From Clostridiales bacterium (GTDB lineage Bacteria; Bacillota; Clostridia; Oscillospirales; Acutalibacteraceae), in NCBI GenBank assembly GCA_009774735.1, contig VSOH01000306.1, positions 1-64,000 on the forward strand: a stretch of 64,000 bases of DNA, given 5' to 3'. The notes under the pieces were generated by a model, which searched no databases, was not told where the DNA came from, and saw only the letters and a list, made by a program, of their open reading frames with translations. A program made the translations under genes and the position numbers. Positions 25,190-33,229 of the stretch are shown piece after piece; position 1 is the stretch's first letter, and each line of letters opens with the position of its first letter.

Positions 25190-27082
25190 ATGAGCATCCG
25201 TTCAGAAGCTATGCCTTACAGAGCAGGACTCTCTGGTAATCTACAGGAGTTGCTACGTAAAAACGGCATGACAGCACAGATAGCCTTGGAAGGAGACAAG
25301 TTCGCCTTGTATGTCCAAGGTCATGACAGCCCGATGCTAAGGTATGAAATCTCCGAACAGCAGATGCGAGCCTTGGCAGACGGAGGAACCAATTACTCCA
25401 ATAAAAAGGCATACCAGACCTTCAACAGTATTGTCAGCAAGAACTTTGACTTGCCATCTTCTTACGTAGCCGCAAGAAATGTCAATAGTCGTGTTGTCAT
25501 GGGACTTCACGGCTACAGGGAAAGAGTCGAAGGTTACGGTCGTGGTATGGGCTTTATGGCACGTCCACACGCTTTCGGCCCTGGTTTCCTCGGGTGGTCG
25601 CCAGCCAATCAGCCTGGCTTCCACCTTCGCCGTGTCGGAGGTGTTGCTATGATGGCAGGTGGTAATCCCATGGTGATGGAGCATCGTGACGGTCGCATCC
25701 GTCCAGGCGAATTGAAAAGTGGCGGTTATGGCTACTATTATAAAGGAGATAGCCAGCAACAGAGTCAGGCAAGAACCGTTGACCCTATGGAGCAGTTGAA
25801 GGTTTCATTCCCTCCGATAGAGACAAAGCCTCGTTCCAATGAACCAGCCGTAGCCTACAAGGATGTCATCACATCACCTGTCTATTTCACTAACGAGAAA
25901 TGGCAGGAAGTCCTATCGTCTCATGGTATTGTCATTGACGATAAGGACAGAACTCTGACTATTCAGAGCGCGGCTACCGAGCATGACATTAAGGTGAACC
26001 TCACTAATGATCAGTATATTAAGCTCACTGACAACTCTTTGAAGAGTACATCACTCCAGGCACGTCTCGACATCATCAATGCTGCTATGGCAAATGATTT
26101 CGATGGTAAGGTTACAATGGATATGCTCAACAGCAAGGAGAGAATCAATATTCCGCTGAAACCCGATGTAGCCACACAGCTTAACCAGTTGGAAAATCAG
26201 CGTATTGCCGAGCAGTACCGCCACGATGAGCCACAAGTCATTATGGACTGGCATGTTGCGCCAACCACAGACCCTAACCAAGGCTATGTTGATGGCAAAG
26301 CCCTTCAGGAAATGAACGAACGTAAAGGTTGGTTCCGTGAAGGTCAGCATGGCAGAGAGGTTGAAGTCGGTGACATCTGGGTTGAGAAAATACCTTCCGC
26401 ACAGGCAGTACGGGAGAAACAGATGGAGAAGGATGCTTCAGGTCATGCTCTCAAAACAGTAGCTGCCAACATCAATGCTATGACTGGCGAGGAGAAGTTC
26501 AATAACGACAATGTAAATATGAAGAACATTGCCGATGCCATGGAGAAACTTACTCCTGAGCAGAAAAACGCCCTTGATAAGGTCTATGCTGATGCTTACA
26601 ACGACAAACTGAAGGAGTTGAAAGACAATCAGCCAAAGGCAGAGAACAAGAAGCAAGACCAGAAGACCACTTACAGAATGAGTGCCGTCATCAATGGCGA
26701 GGTCATCACTCATGAAATCAGCCAGAAGCAGTACGACCGCTTTATGGCAGTCGATGACTACCAGAGACAACGCATGATGAGCAAGGTCTTCAAGGAAGTG
26801 GATATGAAAACCCGTCCAGAGATGCGTGAGCGTTTCAATCTCGGAGCCTTCCTTTCGGCAGGTCTTACTGCATTGAGCGAAGCCACCTATATGGGCGCAG
26901 ATATAGCCCATAACATAGAGCATATCAAGCATCCGCACGGTGCTCCAACGGTTTATGCCGAGGCACATGGTCAGAGCCATATCCTTGTCAAGCCAGGCGT
27001 TGACAGCCCACAGGACATCGCGCAGCGAGCCTTTGAGCGAGGTCTCAATGAGGGAATCTACGGTGGTGGTATGCACCGATAA
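25190..27082 (+). CDS. 630-aa element protein with three degenerate repeats and a GMHR tail
   Basis: Not recognised as a named family. A small motif is repeated three times: MLRYEISEQQMRAL (about residue 50), DIKVNLTNDQYIKL (about 265) and VITHEISQKQYDRF (about 505). Each follows a strand pair, so the protein seems built from three related small domains. Between them lie a Gly/Pro/Met-rich linker (residues about 110-200) and a helical segment. There is no signal peptide or membrane span. The C-terminus is GGGMHR, the same tail as in the products ending at 31523 and 41334. The gene lies in the accessory operon and repeat array 2 follows its stop. A cytosolic protein carried to or acting in recipients is a hypothesis. 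Confidence 0.75.
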   Translation: MSIRSEAMPYRAGLSGNLQELLRKNGMTAQIALEGDKFALYVQGHDSPMLRYEISEQQMRALADGGTNYSNKKAYQTFNSIVSKNFDLPSSYVAARNVNSRVVMGLHGYRERVEGYGRGMGFMARPHAFGPGFLGWSPANQPGFHLRRVGGVAMMAGGNPMVMEHRDGRIRPGELKSGGYGYYYKGDSQQQSQARTVDPMEQLKVSFPPIETKPRSNEPAVAYKDVITSPVYFTNEKWQEVLSSHGIVIDDKDRTLTIQSAATEHDIKVNLTNDQYIKLTDNSLKSTSLQARLDIINAAMANDFDGKVTMDMLNSKERINIPLKPDVATQLNQLENQRIAEQYRHDEPQVIMDWHVAPTTDPNQGYVDGKALQEMNERKGWFREGQHGREVEVGDIWVEKIPSAQAVREKQMEKDASGHALKTVAANINAMTGEEKFNNDNVNMKNIADAMEKLTPEQKNALDKVYADAYNDKLKELKDNQPKAENKKQDQKTTYRMSAVINGEVITHEISQKQYDRFMAVDDYQRQRMMSKVFKEVDMKTRPEMRERFNLGAFLSAGLTALSEATYMGADIAHNIEHIKHPHGAPTVYAEAHGQSHILVKPGVDSPQDIAQRAFERGLNEGIYGGGMHR

Positions 27083-27083
27083 T

Positions 27084-27101
27084 ATCAGTAACACAAGTAA
27101 C
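27084..27101 (+). repeat. 9-bp leader repeats, array 2
   Basis: ATCAGTAAC and ACAAGTAAC in tandem, starting 2 bases after the stop codon of the upstream gene and in frame with it, so each repeat adds a TAA in that frame. ATG 27113 follows 11 bp later. Confidence 0.75.
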
Positions 27102-27112
27102 ACCATATTACT

Positions 27113-28855
27113 ATGTCATTCACGAAAGACGATGAATCATACAGCATGTATCTCTCCCGAATCAACATTCAGGAAGTACTGCAACATGCCGGTTATGTCC
27201 ATAACAGACGTGACGGTCTGCGTTATCCATCCTATGTAAAGCTGGATAGTGATGGCAGACGTATCAGTGGTGAGAAGTTCATTGTAAATCCGAGGTTCAA
27301 CACCTGTTATAAGCCTCCTGTCATCAAGAACTACAACATCATCTCCCTGATTACGGAGAATCCTAATATGTTCCCAGAAAAGGCAGACAATCCATACAGG
27401 TTAGTTCACGAGGTATGCCGTAACATCCTTGGCTTGCCACAGGAAGAGCGTACCCACAATGTCGTTGACCCTCAGAAAAAAAACAAACCCTTTTCCATAG
27501 ATGAGTACACAATCCAGAGATTCGATGAGTCCCACGTCGATGGATATAGAGGGTTCTATCCCTATTTTCATTATCGAGGCATCGACTTTAGAACCCAAGC
27601 AGCTTTTAAAGATTATTATGTCCTTGCCACCAAAACCTCGGAAAACGGCAAATCCTTTACGTCTCTTGCTTTCCCAATGCAGATAGCAGGAGGCGACAAG
27701 ACCATTGTCGGCTTTGAGGAACGTGGCAGACCACGCATGGACGGTAGTTCAGGTTACAAGGGAATGGCAAGAGGTAGCAATGCCGCTGAAGGAATGTGGA
27801 TTGCCAACCTTGGAGACAGAGACCTCAGTAAAGCCAAGAATATCTATTGGTTTGAAAGTGCCTATGATGCAATGGCTTACTATCAGCTGAACCGTAATCA
27901 GCGAGAAGTTCGTAAGGGAGTCTTTGTTTCTACAAGCGGAAATCCTGGCATCAACCAGATGCAGAACCTTCTGAGAACTGCACCACAGGCAACCCATCAC
28001 CTCTGCTTTGACAATGACCTTGCAGGAAAGCAGTTCGTGGCAAACTTTGAGCATCAGGCTAAGAACATAGTCCTCTCATTGCCAAAGGTTTGTTCCGACA
28101 TGAAGGAATATATGGCAACTGTCAAGAACGGAGCCTACCTGAAGGGCGATACCGAACTTCTTCCTGATGACTTGTTTGAAGCCTACAATAAGTATTACGA
28201 TGAAGCAGAAGAGTTACTTTCCATGAAAGAATGTGGTCTTTCTGCTCCCGAAGACATCAATGACCAGAAAGATAAAGTCAATGCGCTTTACAATGACTGG
28301 AAGAAGATGATGGAAGACAAGCTCTGCATCGGTCGTGAGCAAGGTCCGCTCAAAGACCTTGGAACCTACGACATTCCAGAATGGGCACTTTGTGCTATGG
28401 AGAATGGCGACTACGAAGGAATGACAGAGGAAGAGGAACATATCTTCCATGAGTTCTTCGAGAAGCATTTCCCTGAAGGTTTCGTCAGCAGTATTGACTG
28501 GAATAATCCAAACGAGTTCAACGTAATGCCATCCTTCGGTACAAGGAATCCCAATGCTCTTACAAGTCATGGAGAGTCGCCATATCAGGCAGTCAAAACC
28601 TATCCAGTCCACTTCCTTCACCCCTCAGAACGTGAGGGAACGGTAAAGATTGAGTCAGTACGTGAAACGCCACAGGACGGTTCAAAGGACTGGAACGAAT
28701 CCCTTCTGAAAGTAATCGAGGAACAGAGGGAGGAAAAGCAGGAGCAATCTGAGGAAAACAAAGCAGCTGGTATCGACCTCGACGGAAACGGTGAAGTCGA
28801 ACTGAGCGAAAGTGAAGAAAAGAAACATCAGACAAAGATAAGCCACGGCAGATAA
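27113..28855 (+). CDS. Primase-like Toprim/DUF3991-type protein
   Basis: A 580-residue cytosolic protein. Residues about 20-120 resemble the zinc-free N-terminal part of plasmid primase-like proteins (LQHAGYVHNRRDGLRYPSYV). A Toprim-like core follows: KNIYWFESAYDAMAYYQL (about 243-260, conserved Glu), GVFVSTSGNPG and THHLCFDNDLAGKQFVANFE (about 293-310, Asp-x-Asp). The C-terminus is acidic and ends in SHGR. Bacteroides conjugative elements encode a primase (TraP) that converts the incoming strand to duplex DNA in the recipient, and this is the likely counterpart. It lies downstream of repeat array 2 and is followed after 2 bp by the PH-domain gene. Confidence 0.8.
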   Translation: MSFTKDDESYSMYLSRINIQEVLQHAGYVHNRRDGLRYPSYVKLDSDGRRISGEKFIVNPRFNTCYKPPVIKNYNIISLITENPNMFPEKADNPYRLVHEVCRNILGLPQEERTHNVVDPQKKNKPFSIDEYTIQRFDESHVDGYRGFYPYFHYRGIDFRTQAAFKDYYVLATKTSENGKSFTSLAFPMQIAGGDKTIVGFEERGRPRMDGSSGYKGMARGSNAAEGMWIANLGDRDLSKAKNIYWFESAYDAMAYYQLNRNQREVRKGVFVSTSGNPGINQMQNLLRTAPQATHHLCFDNDLAGKQFVANFEHQAKNIVLSLPKVCSDMKEYMATVKNGAYLKGDTELLPDDLFEAYNKYYDEAEELLSMKECGLSAPEDINDQKDKVNALYNDWKKMMEDKLCIGREQGPLKDLGTYDIPEWALCAMENGDYEGMTEEEEHIFHEFFEKHFPEGFVSSIDWNNPNEFNVMPSFGTRNPNALTSHGESPYQAVKTYPVHFLHPSEREGTVKIESVRETPQDGSKDWNESLLKVIEEQREEKQEQSEENKAAGIDLDGNGEVELSESEEKKHQTKISHGR

Positions 28856-28857
28856 CG

Positions 28858-29352
28858 ATGGAAGAAAGATTCCGAACCATACGAATACATCCAGACGGAG
28901 CGCAGATAGTCTGTAGTGAACAGCCTTGTTTACTGCTGATAGTTGTGCTTACTATCCTTACAGGATGGGACGGTCTGCTGCCAGAGGCAATGACATTCCC
29001 TTTGCTTGCAGTCATCGGATGCCTTCTGTTGTATCTGCTGTTCAGATACATGTATCTCACAAGGATGGTATTTGTCATTGGTGGAGAGCAACTCATGCAC
29101 GAGCATGGCATTTTTACCACCCAGAGAGATTACATCGAACTGTACCGTGTCGTTGACTATAGCGAACACAGGACATTCACACAGATTGTGCTTGGCTTGA
29201 AGACCATCAGCGTATATAGCGGTGACAGGACAAGCCCAAGACTTGACATTTTAGGAGTCGCTGAGAAGGACAACCTTATTCAAGAGCTCCGTCATAGAGT
29301 CGAAGTCAATAAGACAAGACGTAACATTCATGAGTTTACAAATATGCAATGA
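28858..29352 (+). CDS. Membrane protein with bacterial PH domain
   Basis: A 164-residue protein with two adjacent membrane segments (residues about 22-36 and 45-66: LLLIVVLTILTGW and FPLLAVIGCLLLYLLF) followed by a bPH_2/YdbS-like domain (VFVIGGEQLMHEHGIFTTQR, DYIELYRVVDYSEHRTFTQI, LKTISVYSGDRTSPRLDILG). This pattern is typical of small bacterial PH-domain membrane proteins. Its stop is 2 bp before the next start. It may organise the transfer complex at the inner membrane; that is inference from position. Confidence 0.8.
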   Translation: MEERFRTIRIHPDGAQIVCSEQPCLLLIVVLTILTGWDGLLPEAMTFPLLAVIGCLLLYLLFRYMYLTRMVFVIGGEQLMHEHGIFTTQRDYIELYRVVDYSEHRTFTQIVLGLKTISVYSGDRTSPRLDILGVAEKDNLIQELRHRVEVNKTRRNIHEFTNMQ

Positions 29353-29353
29353 T

Positions 29354-30112
29354 ATGAACGAGAAAAGGGATCAAGAAAACTTCTGGCAGAAGCTCAAAAG
29401 CTTCGACTATCGGTGGATTAGTATCTCGCTGGTAGCCCTTCTTCTTTGGATATTATGCAGCCAGAGAGGATATTGTCAGGCACTGGCCACTACCAACCCT
29501 GGCGAATACACCGTTCTTGCCGCAGGAAACATCCTCATCAACGAAACGGTGAAGAAAGAAACCACGGCAGAAAGAGAAACGGCAGCCTTGCAAGCTGCCA
29601 TGTCAAGCGAGTTCACAAAGATAAAGCAGTGGGAACAGAAATACAACTCCTACCTGAAGACCGCCGAAGGCTATGCATCTGCATTGAAGGCAGCAACCAG
29701 TATCTATGATGACGGTATGCGCATCCTTCTCAACCTTGACAAGATACGTCAGGCGTGTGCGAACAATCCCCAGGGCATTGCCGCCACCATAAGCATGAAC
29801 AATCTCTATGCAGAAACCGTGACGGAGTTCATCAGCGTCTTCTCCTTGCTAAAACAGGCAGTAGCCAAAGGAGGCAAAGAAAACATGCTCACTGGCGCAG
29901 AGAGAAGCAAGACTCTCTGGGAACTTGAAGACAGGCTTCATTCTCTTTCGGACAAGTTGAAGTTGTTACACTACAGCATCCGTCACTACAGGATGGCAGA
30001 TGTATGGTATCAGGCAACCGCCGGAATGATCGAGCGTGATAAACATGAAGTCGCCTTGCAGTCATTATCACATTGGAAACGCTATGCAAAAGAGGTATCA
30101 CAGTACAGATGA
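29354..30112 (+). CDS. TraI/VirB5-like exported transfer protein A
   Basis: ATG 29354 sits right after the upstream stop; the in-frame ATG at 29330 lies inside that gene. The product has 252 residues, with an N-terminal hydrophobic segment (WISISLVALLLWILCS) and cleavage-like GYCQA. The mature part is almost all helix (KIKQWEQKYNSYLKTAEGYA, DDGMRILLNLDKIRQACANN). It ends with LKLLHYSIRHYRMADVWY, a signature also present in the next gene (LVLLTKLVKHTNLAMVWY), so the two are paralogues. They resemble the helical periplasmic TraI proteins of Bacteroides elements, likely VirB5-type minor pilus components. Confidence 0.7.
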   Translation: MNEKRDQENFWQKLKSFDYRWISISLVALLLWILCSQRGYCQALATTNPGEYTVLAAGNILINETVKKETTAERETAALQAAMSSEFTKIKQWEQKYNSYLKTAEGYASALKAATSIYDDGMRILLNLDKIRQACANNPQGIAATISMNNLYAETVTEFISVFSLLKQAVAKGGKENMLTGAERSKTLWELEDRLHSLSDKLKLLHYSIRHYRMADVWYQATAGMIERDKHEVALQSLSHWKRYAKEVSQYR

Positions 30113-30813
30113 AAACAATCAGAACATATATCATAGCTATAATGCTGACCATCCTCCTGCCATATCAGGTTAAGGCTCAGACTGTGTCTGTTGACCCTAC
30201 CTTGACGGCTATGATTCTGGAGTTTACGCAGAAAGCCAAATCACAGTACAAGAGTCAGGAGGAAATGATGGCATTGCAAACCACAGGTCATGTATGGTTG
30301 AAGCAGGAAATGGATAAGGCTAAGGAATGTCAGGAAGAGTTTGACAAATACCTTACAGTATTCCGAAGCATCCTCGGCTATGCAGCACAGACATACGGTT
30401 TCTATTACGAGATCAATAATCTGTGCAACAATATGGGCAGACTTACTGACCAGATAGGTGCAACACCCACAAATGCCATTGCCGTTGCGCTTCACAACAA
30501 GAGGAATGACATCTATGTGGACATCATCAACCTCAGCGTCGGCATCGTGAACAATATCAGACAGGTCTGTATTGACAACAAGATGACAGAAAAACAGAGA
30601 ATTGAACTTGTCTTCTCAATCCGTCCGAAGCTGAAGGAAATGAACCACAAACTCGTTTTGCTGACAAAACTTGTCAAGCATACGAACCTTGCAATGGTCT
30701 GGTACGAGATAGAACATGGAGCTCTGCCGCATAGAGAAGGTATGGCAGGCATCATCGAGGAAGGCTTTGAGAGATGGAGAATTAACGGAAAAAGTGTAAA
30801 AGTAAGCAGATAA
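30109..30813 (+). CDS. TraI/VirB5-like exported transfer protein B
   Basis: ATG 30109 overlaps the upstream stop (ATGA). The product has 234 residues with a clear signal peptide (MKTIRTYIIAIMLTILLPYQ, cleavage after KAQ). The mature helical protein carries the same C-terminal signature as its upstream neighbour (L-x-L-L-x5-H-x3-[MA]-x-V-W-Y). Two different VirB5/TraI-like paralogues side by side suggest a hetero-oligomeric pilus tip or periplasmic bridge. It ends in KSVKVSR and is followed after 2 bp by the next gene. Confidence 0.7.
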   Translation: MKTIRTYIIAIMLTILLPYQVKAQTVSVDPTLTAMILEFTQKAKSQYKSQEEMMALQTTGHVWLKQEMDKAKECQEEFDKYLTVFRSILGYAAQTYGFYYEINNLCNNMGRLTDQIGATPTNAIAVALHNKRNDIYVDIINLSVGIVNNIRQVCIDNKMTEKQRIELVFSIRPKLKEMNHKLVLLTKLVKHTNLAMVWYEIEHGALPHREGMAGIIEEGFERWRINGKSVKVSR

Positions 30814-30815
30814 AT

Positions 30816-31523
30816 ATGGGTTGGTTATCATTAGTCACAAAGGTCGTTCCCAAGGTTTTATCCAGTGGAACGAAAGCCACCTCCACACTTTGGAGGGGTG
30901 GAACAACTGTCGCAGGTACAGGATGGAAGGCTGCCACTACTGTAGCAGCACATCCGAAGACTGCCATGGTTACAGCAGTTGGTGGTTGGGCTCTTCTGAA
31001 CAAGAAAGATGATGAAAGCCTCGGAACCTCTGTCGGCAAAACCATGCGAGGAAGTGTTGACGAGAGTGGTAGTTTCGTTCACGATGTTGTTAACGGATTC
31101 ACTGGAGAGAATACCGTAGAGTCTGTTAAGGACACTGCAAGCAATGTCATTGACTCTGCATCAAGCACTCTTGGAGAATTGAAGGACACGGTTACAGAAT
31201 CCAAAGGATTGCTCGGAACATTATCTGATTCCCTGAAGGGTATCGGTACATTCCTTGGCAATATGTTTGGCGGTAACGGTATGAATATGTTCGGCAACTT
31301 CTTCAACAATATGGCAAGCGGAAAGGTCGGAGGATTGAGTATCGGTGCTCTCATCCTTGGAGCCTATATGATATTTGGACGAACAGGAATGCTCGGAAAA
31401 CTTGGAGGAGCCCTTCTCGCCATGATGATGATTGGTGGAAACAGCCAGCAGCAAACGCAGACTGCATCACAGACTCAGGGTCAGCAGCTTGCCGAAAACC
31501 AGTCACATGGTATGCACCGATAA
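30816..31523 (+). CDS. Gly/Thr-rich protein with hydrophobic segments and GMHR tail
   Basis: A 235-residue protein with no recognised family. An amphipathic, Thr/Ala/Gly-rich N-terminus (VPKVLSSGTKATSTLWRGGT) is followed by a helical SVKDTASNVIDSASSTLGEL segment, a Gly/Met/Asn-rich stretch (GTFLGNMFGGNGMNMFGNFF) and two hydrophobic segments (LSIGALILGAYMIFG and LGGALLAMMMIGG). A Gln/Thr-rich tail ends in SHGMHR. It has no classical signal peptide. It lies between the VirB5-like pair and the TraE pilin. The tail is shared with the products ending at 27082 and 41334. A membrane-active or secreted role in mating is possible. Confidence 0.7.
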   Translation: MGWLSLVTKVVPKVLSSGTKATSTLWRGGTTVAGTGWKAATTVAAHPKTAMVTAVGGWALLNKKDDESLGTSVGKTMRGSVDESGSFVHDVVNGFTGENTVESVKDTASNVIDSASSTLGELKDTVTESKGLLGTLSDSLKGIGTFLGNMFGGNGMNMFGNFFNNMASGKVGGLSIGALILGAYMIFGRTGMLGKLGGALLAMMMIGGNSQQQTQTASQTQGQQLAENQSHGMHR

Positions 31524-31524
31524 C

Positions 31525-31551
31525 ATTAGTAACAATAGTAATCATAACAAT
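31525..31551 (+). repeat. 9-bp leader repeats, array 3
   Basis: ATTAGTAAC, AATAGTAAT and a degenerate CATAACAAT follow the GMHR stop codon in frame, giving TAG/TAA codons in tandem. ATG 31566 follows 14 bp after the array. Confidence 0.65.
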
Positions 31552-31565
31552 CAATAAGCAGAATT

Positions 31566-32042
31566 ATGAAGACCAAGAAAGTATTTATGGTGATGACAGC
31601 CATGATGCTGTCAGCCAGTCCAATCTATGCAGATTCCATTACTGATGGTATTGGCAGCGCAGGTGATGCAGTATATAGCTATACTCCTGTCATTCAGTCA
31701 CTCGGTTATGCTTTGGCAGCCATTATCGGGCTTGTCGGTGCTTTCGTTGTCTATCATGCCATCCAGAATAATGAGCGCGACATCCAGAAACGCATTCTTC
31801 GTTGGGGAGGTGGTACTATTGCCATGGTTTGCATGACCATTGCTTTACCACAGTTCTTCAATTATCAGGAAAGTGGTCTTCTGGCAGACAACTCAGGTTC
31901 TGGAACCACAGGTACAGGCTCGATGGCTGGTGGTGACAGATGGGGAACCATTGACCCAACTATCCCGAATCTCAGAGATCCTATCTGGAGCCTTGATGAC
32001 CGTTTCATTATTAGACCAAGAAGACCTATTATCCTCGAATAA
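31566..32042 (+). CDS. traE: TraE-like (DUF4134) pilin/VirB2-type protein
   Basis: A 158-residue protein with signal peptide (MKTKKVFMVMTAMMLSASPI, cleavage near YAD) and two membrane segments (VIQSLGYALAAIIGLVGAFV and GGTIAMVCMTIALPQFF) separated by a short charged loop (IQNNERDIQKRI). This is the DUF4134/TraE layout, with the IG...GxxGaxxVY pattern. TraE is the VirB2-like pilin subunit of Bacteroides transfer systems. The C-terminal extension with NLRDPIWSLDDRFIIRPRRP is longer than in usual TraE. It is followed after 3 bp by the M23-like gene. Confidence 0.8.
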   Translation: MKTKKVFMVMTAMMLSASPIYADSITDGIGSAGDAVYSYTPVIQSLGYALAAIIGLVGAFVVYHAIQNNERDIQKRILRWGGGTIAMVCMTIALPQFFNYQESGLLADNSGSGTTGTGSMAGGDRWGTIDPTIPNLRDPIWSLDDRFIIRPRRPIILE

Positions 32043-32045
32043 GCA

Positions 32046-32903
32046 ATGAACGCAATGGAAAATTCACAGTCAATGAACCTGCAATCCCAAAGTGGCTATT
32101 CAATGCCCTTTGACCTTCCTGTTGGAGAAGCACCCAATATAACTTTGGGCTATGGCAAACAGACTCATCCCAAAACTGGCGAAGAGTTCTTTCATCATGG
32201 CATGGACTTTAAGGTACATCCAGGCACATGGTTGAAAGCGATGGCAAGCGGTGTCGTATCAGGCATCGTCTCTGATATGCAGAACGGCTATCGCATAACG
32301 ATTACCTATCCCAACTATGGCGATCAGGAACGAAGTGCCTATGAAGTCATTTACTCGCATATCATAGAGTCAATGGTTGGCTTTGGACAGAATGTTAAGG
32401 CAAAAGATAATGTCGCAAGGTGTGACGATACTCTTCACATCGAGGTAAAATTCAATGGAAGAGAAGTCAATGCTGAGGAGTTCATCAACATGATGCGTGA
32501 CAATGTAGTCATGGAAAGTCAGTTGGAGATGGAGGGCAAAAATCCAGAGATTGCCACTCTTGACTTTGATGTTCATACGCCCTACGATGATAAAAGGGAT
32601 GAGATAGACAAACTCCAGAACCGCTTTGCTGGCAGTTATTTCAATGCCATTTTCCGTGGTAGCTACAAAGTTCCTGACCGAACGGAGCAGAAGCTGAGGG
32701 ATGCCATTGCCATAGGAGCACGTAGTGGAGCGTACTATCAGCACATTCCAAGCTTCCTTAATCCTCTTGGTTTAGGTAGCAGAGCTATAGAACTTATCAG
32801 TCTCATTCACACCATCCTCATCGAGGATATGCTCAACTATCTTGCCTTGGAGAAAGGAGTATTCCTGTCAGGCATGAGCGAAGACGAAAAAAAAAGCTAC
32901 TGA
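32046..32903 (+). CDS. M23-like protein with a degenerate active site, no signal peptide
   Basis: A 285-residue M23-fold protein: GEEFFHHGMDFKV keeps HxGxD and IYSHIIES keeps the YxH motif. The final HxH is DTLHIEV, so the first His is lost, and the usual glycine-rich strand before it is replaced by KAKDNVARCDD. It may be inactive or act as a binding module. It lacks a signal peptide. The C-terminal half is helical (TEQKLRDAIAIGARSGAYYQ). It ends at a 9-A run: removing one A would fuse it to the next ORF (about 396 residues in total), so the stop at 32901 may result from an indel or be bypassed by slippage. Confidence 0.75.
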   Translation: MNAMENSQSMNLQSQSGYSMPFDLPVGEAPNITLGYGKQTHPKTGEEFFHHGMDFKVHPGTWLKAMASGVVSGIVSDMQNGYRITITYPNYGDQERSAYEVIYSHIIESMVGFGQNVKAKDNVARCDDTLHIEVKFNGREVNAEEFINMMRDNVVMESQLEMEGKNPEIATLDFDVHTPYDDKRDEIDKLQNRFAGSYFNAIFRGSYKVPDRTEQKLRDAIAIGARSGAYYQHIPSFLNPLGLGSRAIELISLIHTILIEDMLNYLALEKGVFLSGMSEDEKKSY

Positions 32904-32958
32904 CAGGGCATTAGCCAGTAAAGGCATTGTTGACCCACTGGCAGACTTCGATCTTGAT

Positions 32959-33228
32959 ATGACAACCATTGACATTCAGCGATGGGTCAGCGTCTATCCC
33001 GACAGAGACGGACGCATCTGGTGGACAAAGGCATGGTTCAACGGACGCAAGAAAGGAGAACATGCCATCGAGATCACCCGAGCAATGGCTATCAAATTCA
33101 TAAAAGACCAGATAGAAAAAGATGCCTGGCTTGAAGAATACTTTCCTAAACAGATGGAAGTCCTTCATCAGGCGTTACAGCAAACAAGAGAACAAGTAAT
33201 CGAACAATATCGACAAACCCTCGTATAG
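32959..33228 (+). CDS. ORF likely fused to the M23-like protein by frameshift
   Basis: As an independent gene it would encode 89 residues (MTTIDIQRWVSVYPDRDGRI and so on), ending YRQTLV. However, the same frame is open upstream to the A9 run at 32887-32895 and reads ATDRALASKGIVDPLADFDL, a natural-looking peptide. This suggests that it is the C-terminal domain of the upstream M23-like protein. Separate translation from ATG 32959 cannot be excluded. No known domain; the core has aromatic and basic residues (WWTKAWFNGRKKG). Confidence 0.6.
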   Translation: MTTIDIQRWVSVYPDRDGRIWWTKAWFNGRKKGEHAIEITRAMAIKFIKDQIEKDAWLEEYFPKQMEVLHQALQQTREQVIEQYRQTLV

Positions 33229-33229
33229 C

